Part shown: positions 39,661 through 51,506 of the stretch, piece after piece | Numbering within the stretch: position 1 is the stretch's first letter | Layout of the letters: every line of letters begins with the position of its first letter | Origin: Rachicladosporium sp. CCFEE 5018 | Taxonomy: Eukaryota; Ascomycota; Dothideomycetes; Cladosporiales; Cladosporiaceae | Reading direction: 5' to 3' | Length of the DNA stretch: 64,000 nucleotides | NCBI GenBank assembly: GCA_002077045.2 | Contig: KZ111152.1 | Coordinates: 1,021,678-1,085,677, forward strand | The notes under the pieces: model-generated | Told to the model about the DNA's origin: nothing | What the model saw: only the letters and a program-made list of their open reading frames with translations | The model's database searches: none | Position numbers and translations under genes: made by a program

Positions 39661-40599
39661 ATGTCTCTCACCAACTGCCGCTTCTACGAAGAAAAGTACC
39701 CCGAAATCGACTCCTTCGTCATGGTAAACGTCAAACAAATCGCCGAAATGGGCGCCTACGTCAAACTCCTCGAATACGACAACATAGACGGCATGATCCT
39801 GCTCTCCGAGCTCTCCCGGCGCCGTATCCGCTCAATCCAGAAACTCATCCGCGTCGGGCGGAATGAAGTCGTCGTCGTGCTGCGTGTGGATAAAGAGAAA
39901 GGCTACATAGATCTGAGCAAGCGACGAGTCAGCCCGGAGGATATCATCAAGTGCGAAGAGCGGTATAACAAGAGCAAGATGGTGCATTCCATCATGCGGC
40001 ACGTGGCTGAGAAGACGAGCACGCCGATTGAGGAGTTGTATGCGGACATTGGCTGGCCGTTGAATAAGAAGTATGGGCATGCGGTGGATGCTTTTAAGCT
40101 TAGTATTACGAACCAGGAGGTGTGGAATGAGGTTGTGTTCAAGAGCGATGTCATCAAGGAGGAGCTGCAGAGTTATATTGGGAAGAGGTTGACGCCGCAG
40201 CCGACGAAGGTCAGGGCTGATGTTGAGGTTACGTGTTTTGGGTACGAGGGCATTGATGCTGTCAAGACTGCGTTGAGGACTGCGGAGGCGAAAAATACGG
40301 CTGAGACGCAGGTCAAGGTCAAGCTGGTCTCCCCACCTCTATACGTCCTGACGAGTCAGACGCTGGATAAGAACATTGGGATTCAGGTGCTGGAGGAGGC
40401 TATCAAGGAGATTGATGTGAGTATTCGGGGGGCGGGGGGAATGTGCTCGGTCAAGATGGCGCCCAAGGCTGTGACGGAGAATGATGATGCGGAGTTGCAA
40501 GCGCTGATGGACAAGAGAGCGAAGGAGAACGAGGAGGTCAGTGGAGATGAGGATGAGAGTGAGAGTGATGAGGGTGTTGTGGCGGCTGCAGAGGCATGA
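39661..40599 (+). CDS. SUI2: eIF2 alpha subunit, copy B
   Basis: 312 aa, three conservative differences from copy A, regulatory Ser52 context LLSELSRRRIRS unchanged. Nucleotide differences are otherwise silent. Confidence 0.98.
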   Translation: MSLTNCRFYEEKYPEIDSFVMVNVKQIAEMGAYVKLLEYDNIDGMILLSELSRRRIRSIQKLIRVGRNEVVVVLRVDKEKGYIDLSKRRVSPEDIIKCEERYNKSKMVHSIMRHVAEKTSTPIEELYADIGWPLNKKYGHAVDAFKLSITNQEVWNEVVFKSDVIKEELQSYIGKRLTPQPTKVRADVEVTCFGYEGIDAVKTALRTAEAKNTAETQVKVKLVSPPLYVLTSQTLDKNIGIQVLEEAIKEIDVSIRGAGGMCSVKMAPKAVTENDDAELQALMDKRAKENEEVSGDEDESESDEGVVAAAEA

Positions 40600-40903
40600 A
40601 TGAGTTGATTTGAGATGGAGAAGTATGTTGCAAAGGACTTCACGCACGAGCGAGCCTGTTCAGGTACCAGGTATGAACCCGATGTGGGCATGTGAGATGA
40701 TTGCAGGACAAGAGGCATCTGATTGGATGGCATCCATGCCTGAGACTGTTCTGCTGGACGAGGCGCGACATAAGCGCGGTGGGCGCGAGGCGAGCACTTC
40801 GCATCAACGCACCCTGCCCGCAGCTAGATCGTCCACTATCGTATATACAGCGCGCGGCAGTATAGAACACAGAGAAGTTCTTCATCGATATCGATCATGC
40901 TCG
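40600..40903. other. Convergent intergenic region SUI2 / EAF7 (copy B)
   Basis: 304 bases, nothing further recognised. Confidence 0.45.
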
Positions 40904-41809
40904 TCACTTCCCTCTTCCCCTCCCTCTCCCTCGGCCTCCACCTCGTGCCCCTCTGCCTCTCCCTCGCCCTCTCTGCCCAGTCCTCGGCGCAGGCGTACTC
41001 TCCGCACTAGCCTCCTCGCCCTCACTACTCTCCTCCTCTTCCTCGGCATTCGTACTCCCCTCCACTTCCTCTTCATCCTCTGCAGCCTCACTACTAGCCT
41101 GCCTCTTGCTCCTCCGTGTCGTTCCTGGAGCCGCAGACGCCGCAGCTCCTCTCCCTCGTCCTCTCGGTCGCCCTCTACCTCGTCCCGACGCAGTCTTCGC
41201 AGGCGTCGCGGCAGGCTCACTAGCCTCGACACTGAAACTCGGTATGAACGGGACAGGCGCCCTCTCCATGAAGTTCAACTCTGGCAAGATTGCAGGACTT
41301 TCGCTTTCCTCCCTCGAAGCCTTGGCGTCAGGTAATCGGCGCTTCCACATCGCCTCCCCATAGTCATCGTCCGGCAGCACAAACGTCTCGTTGTGTATCT
41401 TATTCTCCGCCAGCGAATACACATCCGCCTCCGCTTCACTCTCACTTCCCTCCACTCCCGTCGCATCCACATCGCTCAACTGTCTCGCATCCTCCCGTTC
41501 ATCCAACGCAGCGAGATCATACAGCCCTCCCAACTTCTCCCAGATCCCTGTGGGCTTTGTATGCGCGGCGCGAGGGTGAATGTAGCCGTTATCGAGAAGA
41601 TGTTTCCGCAGCTGAAGCATGCGGAAGTGTTTGTGCAGGCCGGTGGGTTTATACTTGATTAGGGCCTTGAAGAGGCCGATTTCTTCGGCGTCGGTCCAGC
41701 GGTCTGAGAGGGGATCTGGTGGGGGGCCTTTGCTCGGGGTTTGAGAAGGGGGGTTGCTTTGGGCGGGGGTGGGAGTCGGGGAGAGGCGCTGCTTCTTGCG
41801 GGGAGGCAT
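40904..41809 (-). CDS. EAF7: Eaf7, NuA4 subunit, copy B
   Basis: 301 codons from MPPRKKQRLSPTPTP. The WTDAEEIGLFKALIKYKP domain is intact. One extra residue in the Ala-rich run (AAASAAPGTT) and several changes in the acidic repeats distinguish it from copy A. Confidence 0.93.
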   Translation of the reverse strand: MPPRKKQRLSPTPTPAQSNPPSQTPSKGPPPDPLSDRWTDAEEIGLFKALIKYKPTGLHKHFRMLQLRKHLLDNGYIHPRAAHTKPTGIWEKLGGLYDLAALDEREDARQLSDVDATGVEGSESEAEADVYSLAENKIHNETFVLPDDDYGEAMWKRRLPDAKASREESESPAILPELNFMERAPVPFIPSFSVEASEPAATPAKTASGRGRGRPRGRGRGAAASAAPGTTRRSKRQASSEAAEDEEEVEGSTNAEEEEESSEGEEASAESTPAPRTGQRGRGRGRGARGGGRGRGRGRGK

Positions 41810-42098
41810 TGTGGGATTGTAGGTCCGGGAGAGATGGCGTGGTGTTCAGACAGATTGGAAGATGGCGCAGAAGGTACTTGGCGACATGTGACAGTCGCGT
41901 CGCAGGGCACTTTCACGTGGCAATGGGAGCTTGGACCTTCTTCCAACTTGCGCATATCCTGGTCCCGAGGAACAGTCTCTGCCGTCCTGCCATGTCCTGA
42001 GTCTCTGCGAAGACTATATCGCAGTCCTGGAGCATCCCTAAGCATCGCGTTGCTGTATCCCTGGTCTGCATACTGGCAGCGAAGCCTGCATCGGCAAC

Positions 42099-44071
42099 AT
42101 GGTTCGCTGGGCGAAGTATGCGCATGAGATCCAATGCTACACTTCCGACCACTGACAAGAAGTCAGACTCTTCGGCTGGAACGACCGAGATCGTCAACAC
42201 TTCCGCGACGAGATCCAAGCCTTGCTGCCCTCCCACAACGAGGACCGCGCCGTCTCCGCAGTCCCTTCGAGAGATGTCACCTTGTTCGCACTTCGTCTCA
42301 AGTATCAACTGGAAGTGGTGATACCCTGCGAGCTGCCCGAAGAGCGCGTGACCGCAGCGCATAGCAATGTCATCACGGATGAGGTGGTCAAGACTGCTCT
42401 AGCTGCTGGCAAGCTGGGCGACAAGGATCACAGTGCCTGCGTGGTATACTGCCTTCTCATCGTCAAGAGCTGGTTCAAGAAGCAAGCTAAGCTCGAGCTA
42501 TGGGATGCAGATCTTCACGAGGTGCGCGCTGAGGCGTGTGAGGTGATTGCTAAGCGTATCATCGAGGATGAAGAGGACTTGAACATGCTTATGGTTGAGA
42601 TGCTGCTCACGCGGTACAGCATCATTGTCGACGGCGAGGATACGAAACCCGCCAATGCTGTCGAGAAGGCTGTCGATCTGCATGCTGTGCGAGTCATTGG
42701 CAGTTCTGGCTACCAGAAATGCGTAGCGTTCCTCTGGCGTGGCTGGCTAGTACAAGACGACGACGATCCTAGTCGGTTCGTCGACTACAAGGGCAAGACC
42801 AACACGGACTACTGGTCGCACGTCGATCCTGACCGCATGCGCGTTCCTCAATACCAGAACGTTGTGCAAATCGCCGTCAGCATCATCTTCCTAGGTCTGT
42901 ACACCGGTGTTATCAATACCGTTAACAGCACCGGTGACCTGGACATCGTCGAAGTCATCCTCTACATCTTCACGCTCAGCTTCGTATGCGACGAAGCGGT
43001 CAAGCTCTGGAAAGTGGGTAGGTACTACATTGGCTTCTGGAACGTCTTCAACAGCACACTCTACGGTCTTTTGAGTATCAGCTTCATCACGCGAATGATC
43101 GCTCTTACATACCCGCTGGACACGGAGCTACGCCATCACTACAATGAGCTCAGCTACAACTTCCTCGCGTTCTCCGCGCCGATGTTCTGGATCCGCATCT
43201 TGCTGTACTTGGACAGCTTCCGCTTCTTCGGCGCCATGCTCGTCGTATTCAAGGTATTTGATCGCATCCCCCAAACCCAACCGCACACCTCACTAACACC
43301 ACGCAGGTCATGATGAAAGAATCCCTCATATTCTTCGCCCTCCTGATCTTCGTCCTGATCGGCTTCCTGCAAGCGTTCATCGGCATGGACCAAGTCGACC
43401 AAGACCTCTCCTCGACGGGTTTTATCGTGACCCAAATGATCAACGCTATCATGGGCTCCCCCGAATTCGACGGCTGGGACCGCTTCGCGCCGCCCTTCGG
43501 CCTGATCCTCTACTACATCTACAACTTCATCATCATAGTCATCTTACTGAACGTGCTTATTGCGCTGTATAACTCAGCATACGAGGACGTGACAGACAAC
43601 GCTATTGATGAGTACCTCGCGCTGTTCAGCCAGAAGACGCTGCAGTTCGTCCGTGCGCCGGATGAAAACGTCTTCATCGCGCCCTTCAATCTTATCGAAA
43701 TCGTCTGCCTCTCCCTGCCATTCGAATGGTGGATGAGCAAAAAGCAATACGAAAAGCTGAATGATCTTGTTATGGGCACGATCTACTCACCACTCGTGCT
43801 CGTCACTGCATTCTTCGAGACAAGAACTGCCAGAAGAGTGCGCTTCAATAGGAAGAGGCATGAGGCTGATGATGATGAGATTGAGGAGTGGGAGCAGATG
43901 GCTGGCGAGCTGGATGTGGAGGGCAGTGGGTGGGGAAAGAGGGTGCAGGAGACGGCGCCGAATGTTGTTACGGATGCGGCGTTGGTTGAGTTGAAGAGTT
44001 TGAGAGAGGAGTTGAAGGAGGTGAGGGAGATGCTTAAGGCGTTGAAGGAGGGGGGCGCAGGGGGAGACTGA
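42099..44071 (+). CDS. YVC1: Vacuolar TRP-type cation channel Yvc1, copy B (complete)
   Basis: Exons 42099-42115, 42167-43253 and 43307-44071; 1869 nt, 622 aa. About six membrane segments lie between residues ~240 and ~460: QIAVSIIFLGLYTGVI, VILYIFTLSFVCDEA, VFNSTLYGLLSISFI, LAFSAPMFWIRILLYL, SLIFFALLIFVLIGFL and the pore-lining last helix YNFIIIVILLNVLIALYNSA. The pore region is near VTQMINAIMGSPEFDGWD. The cytosolic tail has an acidic cluster (DDDEIEEWEQ), comparable to the Ca-sensing acidic stretch of yeast Yvc1, and a short coiled coil (LKSLREELKEVREMLKAL). Both introns are base-for-base identical to copy A. Divergent from EAF7. Confidence 0.93.
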
Positions 44072-44383
44072 CACTGGTGAAGGTCGGTCGGGGAAGGGAT
44101 GACATTGTATGAGATACCTTCGGACAACCTGTGTATATGTATGTAGCATCAGAGACTGTACAGAGTCCTTCACTACGCTGCCTATTCGCTGGTCGGCATG
44201 TAAAATTGCTGTTGCTGAGGTGATGTTTATCGCGCAGACATCAACGTCACAACAAAACGCGGCCGTGCGCCACAGGCCCTCGAACTCTCTCCCCGTGCGC
44301 GAACACCACACGACATTAGGTACCTACACATACTGACAATAGTACCTTCATTTCCTCCGCCCATAGGGCTCACATACCCTACG
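44072..44383. promoter_or_regulatory. Intergenic YVC1 / STU1 region (copy B)
   Basis: 312 bases holding the YVC1 3' end and the STU1 promoter; a conserved block (about 44225-44310) is shared with copy C. Confidence 0.45.
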
Positions 44384-47283
44384 ATGCCAGGCTCCACGTC
44401 CAGCATGGACGAGAAAGCCTCGCAACTCCTCGCTGCCCTCAAACGACCAGCGCTGAAGTCGGATACCAAGTTGAACCTCCTAAACTCTCTCAAGGCGGAT
44501 ATCAAGCACTGCAATGTCCCCGACTCAGCGACTGCACCGGTGTTCGAGTGCGTGAAGCAAGCGATCGCGCAACAAGCTTCTTCGCAACTCTCACAAAGCG
44601 CGTTCTCGACCTTAGCGCATCTGATCAAACGGCTACGGATCCAGGACCCAGAGGCCAAGGCTGTGGCAGCCCACGCGCCTGCACTCTACCCAGTGCTACG
44701 GGAGAAGCTGGGAGACGCGAGGGAAGGCAACCGCGCGAGCGCTAGTCAGGCGTTCAGTGAGCTGTGGCCTATACTAACCGCAGAAGTGGAGCGTATCATT
44801 CGGGAAGAGGTCATTGGTGGCACGAACGCGAGGGCAAAGGAAGCGGGTATGGGATGGGTCGTGCGAATGCACAGGGACGACAACATGCCTTTCAAGAGCT
44901 TCGTGGCGCCTATCGTCGCGTGTCTCGAGGACAGCGACGGGCAGGTGCGAGAAGCGGGGAAGAACGCGTTGGTGGAGCTTTTCTGCAGCGCGCCGGAGGG
45001 CGCGAAAGCGGATCTAAGGAAGCAGTTGAAGATGCATGCTGTGCGGCAGGGGATCCAGACTGCGGTGTTGTCACAGCTCGGCGGGGAGAAAGGCATGGAC
45101 AACGACCTCGCAGCTTCAACCAGGAGTCTGCCTGCGCTGGAGCATGTCACAAAATTTGCGGACGTGCTAAACAGTGAGGAGGCGATCCCGCCGCCCCAAG
45201 AGAGCGTCCAGCTGGATCCGATATATGTACACTCGGAGCGGGAGCTGAGTGATACGTTCCGGGATATGCTGCCGCATTTCGAGGGCAAGGAGACGGAGCA
45301 GAATTGGATGCCGAGAGATAAGGCAGTGTTGAAGATCCGGAGACTCCTCAAGGGTAATGCGCCGAATGAGTACCATCTCGCGTTCATGGCCGGAATCAAG
45401 AGTAGCATAGAAGGCATCTTGAAAGTGGCCAATTCTTTGCGAACGACCATGTCGACGAATGGGTGTCAGCTGGTGAATGAGTTGACGCGGACTCTTGGGC
45501 CTGCTCTGGATCCTCATACTGAGATTTTGCTGCAGAGCTTTGTCAAGATGAGCTCGGCGACTAAGCACATTGCTTCCGAGAACGGCAAGCATACTGCAGA
45601 TGCGATCTTCCAGCATTGCTCGTACAATCGGACACTGATGCAGCACATTTGGGCTGCGGCACAGGATAAGAATGCCTCGACGAGGCAGTGCGCGCCGATA
45701 TGGCTCAAGACGATCCTGAAGCGCCAGACGGGGTATAAGTCGCATTTCGAGTCGTCGGGTGGACTTGATCTGGCTGAGAAGAGTATACGAAAAGGGCTGG
45801 ACGATGCTAACCCGAAGGTTAAGGAGGCTATGAGGGCTACCTACTGGACTTTCGCGAAGGGCTGGCCGGAGAAGGCGGAGGCCATTGCTGGAAAGTTGGA
45901 TGCGAAGTCCAGGGCGCTGCTTGAGAAAGATTCGAACAACCCGAATGCATCTCTGCAGGAGTCGCATAGCAGCTCGACGACGTCACGGCCAGCTGCAGTG
46001 ACTAGCCGATCAACACTCAAGGAGTTGATGGCTGAGCAAAGACGAGCGAAGAGCGCAGCTCAGGACCTCCCCGAGCGCCCGGGATCAGCCATGGCTGCTC
46101 TCTCGCCTGCGAAGCCGCGACCCGAGTTGAGTAGTGCTCAGCGCGGTCCCTCACGACTACGACAAGAGAGCCACAGAGTCGCTTCAACGGCTTCCACAGC
46201 CTCTACGGTAGCTTCCACGACTTCCACCACACGACCGGGTAATTCCCTCATGTCTGGACCCGTGCGCAGACCGCGGAGACCCGAGATCCAGCGACCGCAA
46301 ACTGCGGATCCTTATGCATCGAGGCAGCTGATGCGGCCGGAGACACCCGCTAACGGCACTCCCGGAACCAGTATGCCGAAGGGCACAGCGCAATCGAAGT
46401 CATCCATACCGTCCAACAGCGCGAGTAGGAATCGTGCGAAGACTGCTGGGACTGTACCGCCGAGGAGTCGAGAAGGGAGTCCAAATCTCAAGCGCAGTCC
46501 TGTGCATGCACCGAGAGCAGCGCCGGATTCAAGGCCGAGCAGCAAGGACAGCAATGCGCCTCGTACAGAGGACCTGGACGATCTCACGATGGTCATGCCG
46601 CTAGGCAGGAACGGCGTTGGCAAACGCACCGCAGCCCTCATAGGCACACAACGGCCGGCATTGGATAAGACCATGTCGGTCGACAGTGGCCTACCATCAA
46701 TGGTTGAGGAAGACGGTGGCTTTACGATGGTCATACCGAATCTCACCCAGTCGATGCGAGCTCGATCACCTCTGTCGACTAGAAGTCCACTAAGGAACCA
46801 ATTCGAGCAGGCGCACGGTCTCGCGGATCGAGCGAGTCTGTCAGCAAGTCACTCCCGGCAACGAAGCGATCCTTTCATCGAAGTTGCGCACCACGGCTCG
46901 TTGACACATCGACGAGGCAGCCCGGTAAAGTCCGTCTCGCCGCATCCCGCACCGGTGCAGATTTACGAAGACCCTGAGGCTTCGCTCGAGCGAGAGACGG
47001 CACCGGGCGCCGAGCGACAAGTCCTCAGTGAGCTGCCTATGAATGAGAATATACAGCTTCACAGTCCAGCACACTCCGCTGGCTCCAGCACAAGCCCAGC
47101 AGGCAGTCCTCGGCACATCTCCGAGTCCCGGTCCCCGCTCCTGGCAGTAGCAACACCCCAAGACCGCGCAGAAGTCCAGCGAAACCGCCGGATGCTGGCA
47201 TCCGGCATCGAAAAGCTGCGGACCCGCACACTAGACGCCCACGGCCTGCGCAAAGTGCAAGACCTAGCCCGCTCGCCACAGCC
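44384..47283 (+). CDS. STU1: CLASP-family microtubule-associated protein Stu1, copy B (3' end in gap)
   Basis: Plus-end and spindle microtubule-stabilising CLASP. ATG 44384, MPGSTSSMDEKASQLLAAL. About 966 codons are visible without an intron. The first ~530 residues form HEAT/TOG arrays: YPVLREKLGDAREGNRASAS in the first, FMAGIKSSIEGILKVANSLR and QCAPIWLKTILKRQ in the second. A long Ser/Pro/Arg-rich basic region follows (SRSTLKELMAEQRRAKSAA and many SP/TP sites), typical of the microtubule-lattice-binding part. The C-terminus is lost in the gap at 47284; any frame joining it to the methyltransferase is an artefact. Confidence 0.88.
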
Positions 47284-47383
47284 NNNNNNNNNNNNNNNNN
47301 NNNNNNNNNNNNNNNNNNNNNNNNNNNNNNNNNNNNNNNNNNNNNNNNNNNNNNNNNNNNNNNNNNNNNNNNNNNNNNNNNNN
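47284..47383. other. Assembly gap (100 N)
   Basis: Placeholder between STU1 (copy B) and methyltransferase (copy C). The sequence after it starts at exactly the same base of the gene as copy B does after 29195. Confidence 0.97.
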
Positions 47384-48757
47384 CTTCCGCATGAGCTGCG
47401 TCGCGAAGATTGGCGTGATATCAAGCGGCTTGCGAGCGAGCAAATGCAGCTCACTTGCCGATGGCGCTTCACTCAAGAGATAGATGGGAACAAGGTCATC
47501 AGTCAAAGCTTCACGCGCCTCAGCGAACGGGAAGCAGATGCACAGAAAGGCTGTTCGGATGTTCTACTGTGGCGCAAGTACCGCGGGAAGGACGGTAGCG
47601 TTGGGACGTCGTCGCCTAGCAAGAGGAAGCATGGTCCAGCAGATGCAGCACCATTTGCCCAAAAGCGCACGTCGTTACCTCGCTCAGACGCAACGATGAT
47701 CACGATTGAGGATGACGTCGACGAGTCAGAGCCAGAGATAGTCCTCGTCAGGCGCAAGTCGACACCAAACAGCACCACAGTCGCCCGTGCTAGGAATAAC
47801 GCACCTCCAAAGTCGGCCTATACATACGGCGACATCTGTACAGGCGCAGGTGGAATGGCGAGCGGAGCTGTGCAGGCGGGGCTTCGGATGCAGTTCGCAC
47901 TCGACCATGACCACGATGCGTGTGAGACTTTAAGGCTCAATTTCAACACCCGCGTACTAGAAGAGGACGTTCACACTTTCTGCACAAAGCTGAAAGTGCG
48001 CGGATATCTGCGTGTGGATGTGCTGCATATCAGCTTTCCGTGCAAGTTCTACTCGCCTGCTCACACCGTCGCGGGGAAAGACGATGAGCACAACGTCGCA
48101 ACTGGCTACGCCGTCAAGCCGATCCTTGAGCGCTGCAGACCGAGAGTGGTCACCTTCGAGCAGACATTCGGCATGCTCCGTTCTGCTAATTTACCACACT
48201 TCCACGCCTTAGTAAAACAAGCAACCGACGCAGGCTACAATGTTCGCTGGAAGCTGATCAATCTCGCCGACTTCGGAAATCCGCATGCTCGAAAACGCCT
48301 CATCATAATCGCTTCTTGTCCAGGCGAGCCCCTGCCTCGCTTCCCTGAGCCAACTCACGGCAGCGGCCCGGGCAAAAAGCCGTACACCACAATTTATCAG
48401 GTCCTCTCACGCATTGACTACGCGACCGTTCCGGCGTACATGCAGCAGTATTCGGAGAAGCGTGGCGCAGAATACGACCCTCACCAGCCCTTAAAGCAAG
48501 CGATCACTTGCAGCGGTGGGCTAGGCAACCTTCACCCAAGTGGGAGACGCAGTTTCATGCCGATTGAACTGGCCGCTTTGCAAACCTTTCGCCTAAGTCA
48601 TCGTTTCCATGGGACTTACACGAGCATCAAGACACAGATCGGCAACGCTGTACCATGCGTATTCGGCAAGACCTTCTTCGGGGAGATCGTGGAAGACATG
48701 AAAGAGCATGACAAGACTGTAGCAGAGTACATGCCGCCCGTAGTCGAGCTGGATTGA
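47384..48757 (+). CDS. RID/Masc1-type DNA methyltransferase, copy C (5' partial, B/A mosaic)
   Basis: All catalytic motifs are present. From 47384 to at least 47790 it carries every B-specific base (for example GATGGG, CAGCGAACGG, ACCACAGTC, GCTAGGAAT). From 48088 on it carries every A-specific base (GAGCACAACGTC, EQTFG, TIYQ). The switch lies in a ~300-base stretch identical in A and B. Confidence 0.88.
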   Translation, partial: LPHELRREDWRDIKRLASEQMQLTCRWRFTQEIDGNKVISQSFTRLSEREADAQKGCSDVLLWRKYRGKDGSVGTSSPSKRKHGPADAAPFAQKRTSLPRSDATMITIEDDVDESEPEIVLVRRKSTPNSTTVARARNNAPPKSAYTYGDICTGAGGMASGAVQAGLRMQFALDHDHDACETLRLNFNTRVLEEDVHTFCTKLKVRGYLRVDVLHISFPCKFYSPAHTVAGKDDEHNVATGYAVKPILERCRPRVVTFEQTFGMLRSANLPHFHALVKQATDAGYNVRWKLINLADFGNPHARKRLIIIASCPGEPLPRFPEPTHGSGPGKKPYTTIYQVLSRIDYATVPAYMQQYSEKRGAEYDPHQPLKQAITCSGGLGNLHPSGRRSFMPIELAALQTFRLSHRFHGTYTSIKTQIGNAVPCVFGKTFFGEIVEDMKEHDKTVAEYMPPVVELD

Positions 48758-49326
48758 TACAGAAGAGCGACTCAAGCGTGGGACGAAAGAGGAACGGATC
48801 CAAAGGAGAAGGAAGAGAGGAACACTCGAGGCTGCGGGAGGTACAGTAGTGCAGGTCCATGCAGTGGACACATTTCGCAGTGCAAGAGGAGAGCTCGCTA
48901 TATAGGTTTGTCGGTCCTCCAGTATAGCGATAACACAAGCCTGTGTACAGAGCATTAACTTCTTCACGAATATACCCATCCCTTTTTCCCCATCAGAGCA
49001 CACCGTGAACGCAGATCTCGCCAAAACACAAATCGCACGCGCCGTCATCTCGTCAGAACATAGATCGCAAGCCCTCAAATCACCAGAGTACTTACCGCGG
49101 AGTCTCGCCTCATCAGAACACGCACCGCGAGCTCTCGCCGCTGCACAACACGCCCTGCCAAACCACGCCTCACCAGCTCGAGCTCTCGCCTCACTAGAGC
49201 GCGCTCCACCAACTAACGCCTTATACGAGCACGTTACGCATCGTAAAGCCGTACTTGCAGAGTGAGAGGAAGTCGGGAACGAGGGATAAGGAAAGCACGA
49301 AGGGTGATAGTGAGGGGGATAGTCGT
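48758..49326. repeat. Degenerate tandem repeat tract, copy C
   Basis: Same as 4424-4992 of copy A, including the TAG that closes the upstream frame. Confidence 0.55.
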
Positions 49327-49809
49327 ATGGAACACGACGGCGGGGTTTGCGACGGGGAAGACTACGACGGTAAAGACTGCGACGAGGAAGATCTCGATGA
49401 CCGCGACCTCGAGGACCAATATCGCGATGACCAGTATAGTAACGATGAGAATCCTGACGACGAATATTGCGATAACGACGAGTACGGCGACGGCGGAAGC
49501 TCTGATAGCGCCGATGACGAACCTAGCGGCGAGAAAAGCAGCGACGACGACGAGTACAACGATATTGACCTTCCAGCTGCGACAAGGAAACGAAAGCGAG
49601 CGCCGGCGCAGCAGGCGAAGCGGGGACGAAGCAAGAATCGCAAAGGGAAGCAGGAGGCGGCTAGCGGTGATGTCGACGGAGAAGACGCTGAAGCTGACGA
49701 AGCTTTGATTCTTGCAACACTCGGACTTCAATGCGATGACGGCGAGGTGATCAAATTGATTGGTCATGGCGAAGGCTCGACTAAAGCACCAGGACGGGAT
49801 GCATCATAA
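49327..49809 (+). CDS. Acidic low-complexity protein, copy C (short form)
   Basis: Same 160-residue ATG-started frame and early stop as copy A. Confidence 0.5.
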   Translation: MEHDGGVCDGEDYDGKDCDEEDLDDRDLEDQYRDDQYSNDENPDDEYCDNDEYGDGGSSDSADDEPSGEKSSDDDEYNDIDLPAATRKRKRAPAQQAKRGRSKNRKGKQEAASGDVDGEDAEADEALILATLGLQCDDGEVIKLIGHGEGSTKAPGRDAS

Positions 49810-49893
49810 GCAACGCTCCTCGTCGCTCGAAAGTCCCATCGCGATTTCCTCGACGTCCTAAAGTTGCCAGGCGGGAAAGGCGCTGAGAAGATT

Positions 49894-50677
49894 CTACCTA
49901 TGCCGAACTTGCAACGTGGAAACATGTTTGTAGCTTGACGGAGAGCGTCGCGGAGATGAGGCATCCTCCCGCATTTCGTCTCCTACCTCTTTACCCACGT
50001 GGAGCGATTGGCACAGATCATTCCATCAGCCCATGCAATCACCTCGGGTAGCAACGAGGATGGCGCATCCCTACTGTCGTCGCCACAAATGATGCAGTCC
50101 CACCCGTACTCATCCGCTACACGCCTGCATCTTGTAACCTCCACACCCGATTCTGCTCTTTATTCGGCCAGTAGAAATGGGATCGTACTGTTGAGACCCT
50201 TCGCGTTGACTTGGCGACCTTGCGGGATCACCGCCTTGATCAGGTTATATACACGAGAGGTCTCGAAATTAAGCTCGAGCATAGGGATTAAGCAGGTCTC
50301 TTTTCATCCGTTACGGTCTTCATAAACATAATGAACGAAGACTCGTAGAAGTGAAGTTCTTGTGATAGGAGAAGCGTACCCTTCGCGTCTCCTGCGTGCT
50401 CGAAGATCATCAATGGCCGCACGTGAACAGATGCGTACTCCTTTGCTACCATGTTCGCGGTGCAGCGCGCAAAGCCATGGGCTCCGAAACCCCAGCTCCA
50501 TCTTCCGGCTTTCGCGTAGGTCAGCGGTCGGTCGTATGCGTCGATCACTCTTTGCTTGACTCTAGCAGCCGCAAAGGAGCTTCCGACGTACGCGTGTACC
50601 GTGCCATCTGGTAGAATTGCGACCTCGAGGTACAGATCAGGCTTCTTGAGCGTCTCCAGCGTATAGCGTGGCATCAT
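49894..50677 (-). pseudogene. GIY-YIG-like gene, frameshifted (copy C)
   Basis: Carries the same one-base deletion as copy A (near 50290-50300), stop at 50288. Confidence 0.6.
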
Positions 50678-51506
50678 CGAGACGATGGACAGATCGAACA
50701 CAGCATGGCCGAGAGCATGCTATATCGCCTGTGGGATAAAGTCCTGGACGACGTTGAGGCACTCCTGAAAGTCTGTCATGCATAACCGACCCCAGAACGA
50801 GTTGCTCTGCATCTATGGAACTTGGCCTGCCTGCAGCTCTCTCTGCAGGTTGGAAAGCATGTCTGTGTAGAGCGCAGCGAAGTTCTCCGGCAGTATGCTG
50901 AGCGTGAGGTCAGGCGCTGTGGCAGTGGACTTGACCCCGACGTGGCATTCTGTCATCTCATGTGTCGTGAGTTCAGTCCTCGGTGCTCGCGCCTTGTATC
51001 TGCAATGATTCTTCAGAGCGCGGAGCTGTCAGTCGTTGCTACCTCAACTCCTCCGATACAGTGTCGTGTCTTGTGCTGCCATTGTGCACAACACAGCTGT
51101 TGATCTGCGCATTCACAGCCCACGAGAGACCGCCCTGTCGAGAGTGGTAGTACGCAGTGATCTGTAGCTCTCACTGAAACAGCGATCACTACTTGGCAGA
51201 TGCAGTGCAGTGTATAGATGCTGTAGCAACAAACTCGGTCCACGGAGAGTATCTTTCGGTTCCTAATGTCTTTTCAGTAGCATATTCAGACTCCACAACA
51301 TCACTTACCTCGATGTCACTGATACCCAACACCACGGAACACATACAGAGCAAAGCGATACTCTCAGCACACAGCTTTCATACAGAATGATATTGCCACC
51401 GGTAACGCCAACGACACGATGCAAGGCCACCTTGGCTGCACCATATCCCCCACCGTTCCTTTTCCAATCCCACTGTACACACTTCGTGACCACAACCGAG
51501 CGGCCG
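50678..51506. other. Intergenic region, copy C
   Basis: Same as 6344-7172; no supported gene. Confidence 0.4.

Larger units (their letters stand above)
29196..47283. repeat. Segmental copy B (diverged homeologous block)
   Basis: Same gene order as A: methyltransferase, acidic ORF, GIY-YIG-like, GH76, MRS6, phosphatase, SUI2, EAF7, YVC1, then STU1. Divergence from A/C is uneven, lowest in the methyltransferase and the 3' half of YVC1. The linked ADE4 (28202-29095) makes 17367-47283 the likely continuous second homeologue. Confidence 0.85.

Noticed and set aside
44384..48757. A 1457-codon frame apparently fusing STU1 to the DNA methyltransferase
   Set aside because: The join runs through 100 N whose length is arbitrary; both partners exist separately elsewhere in the window.
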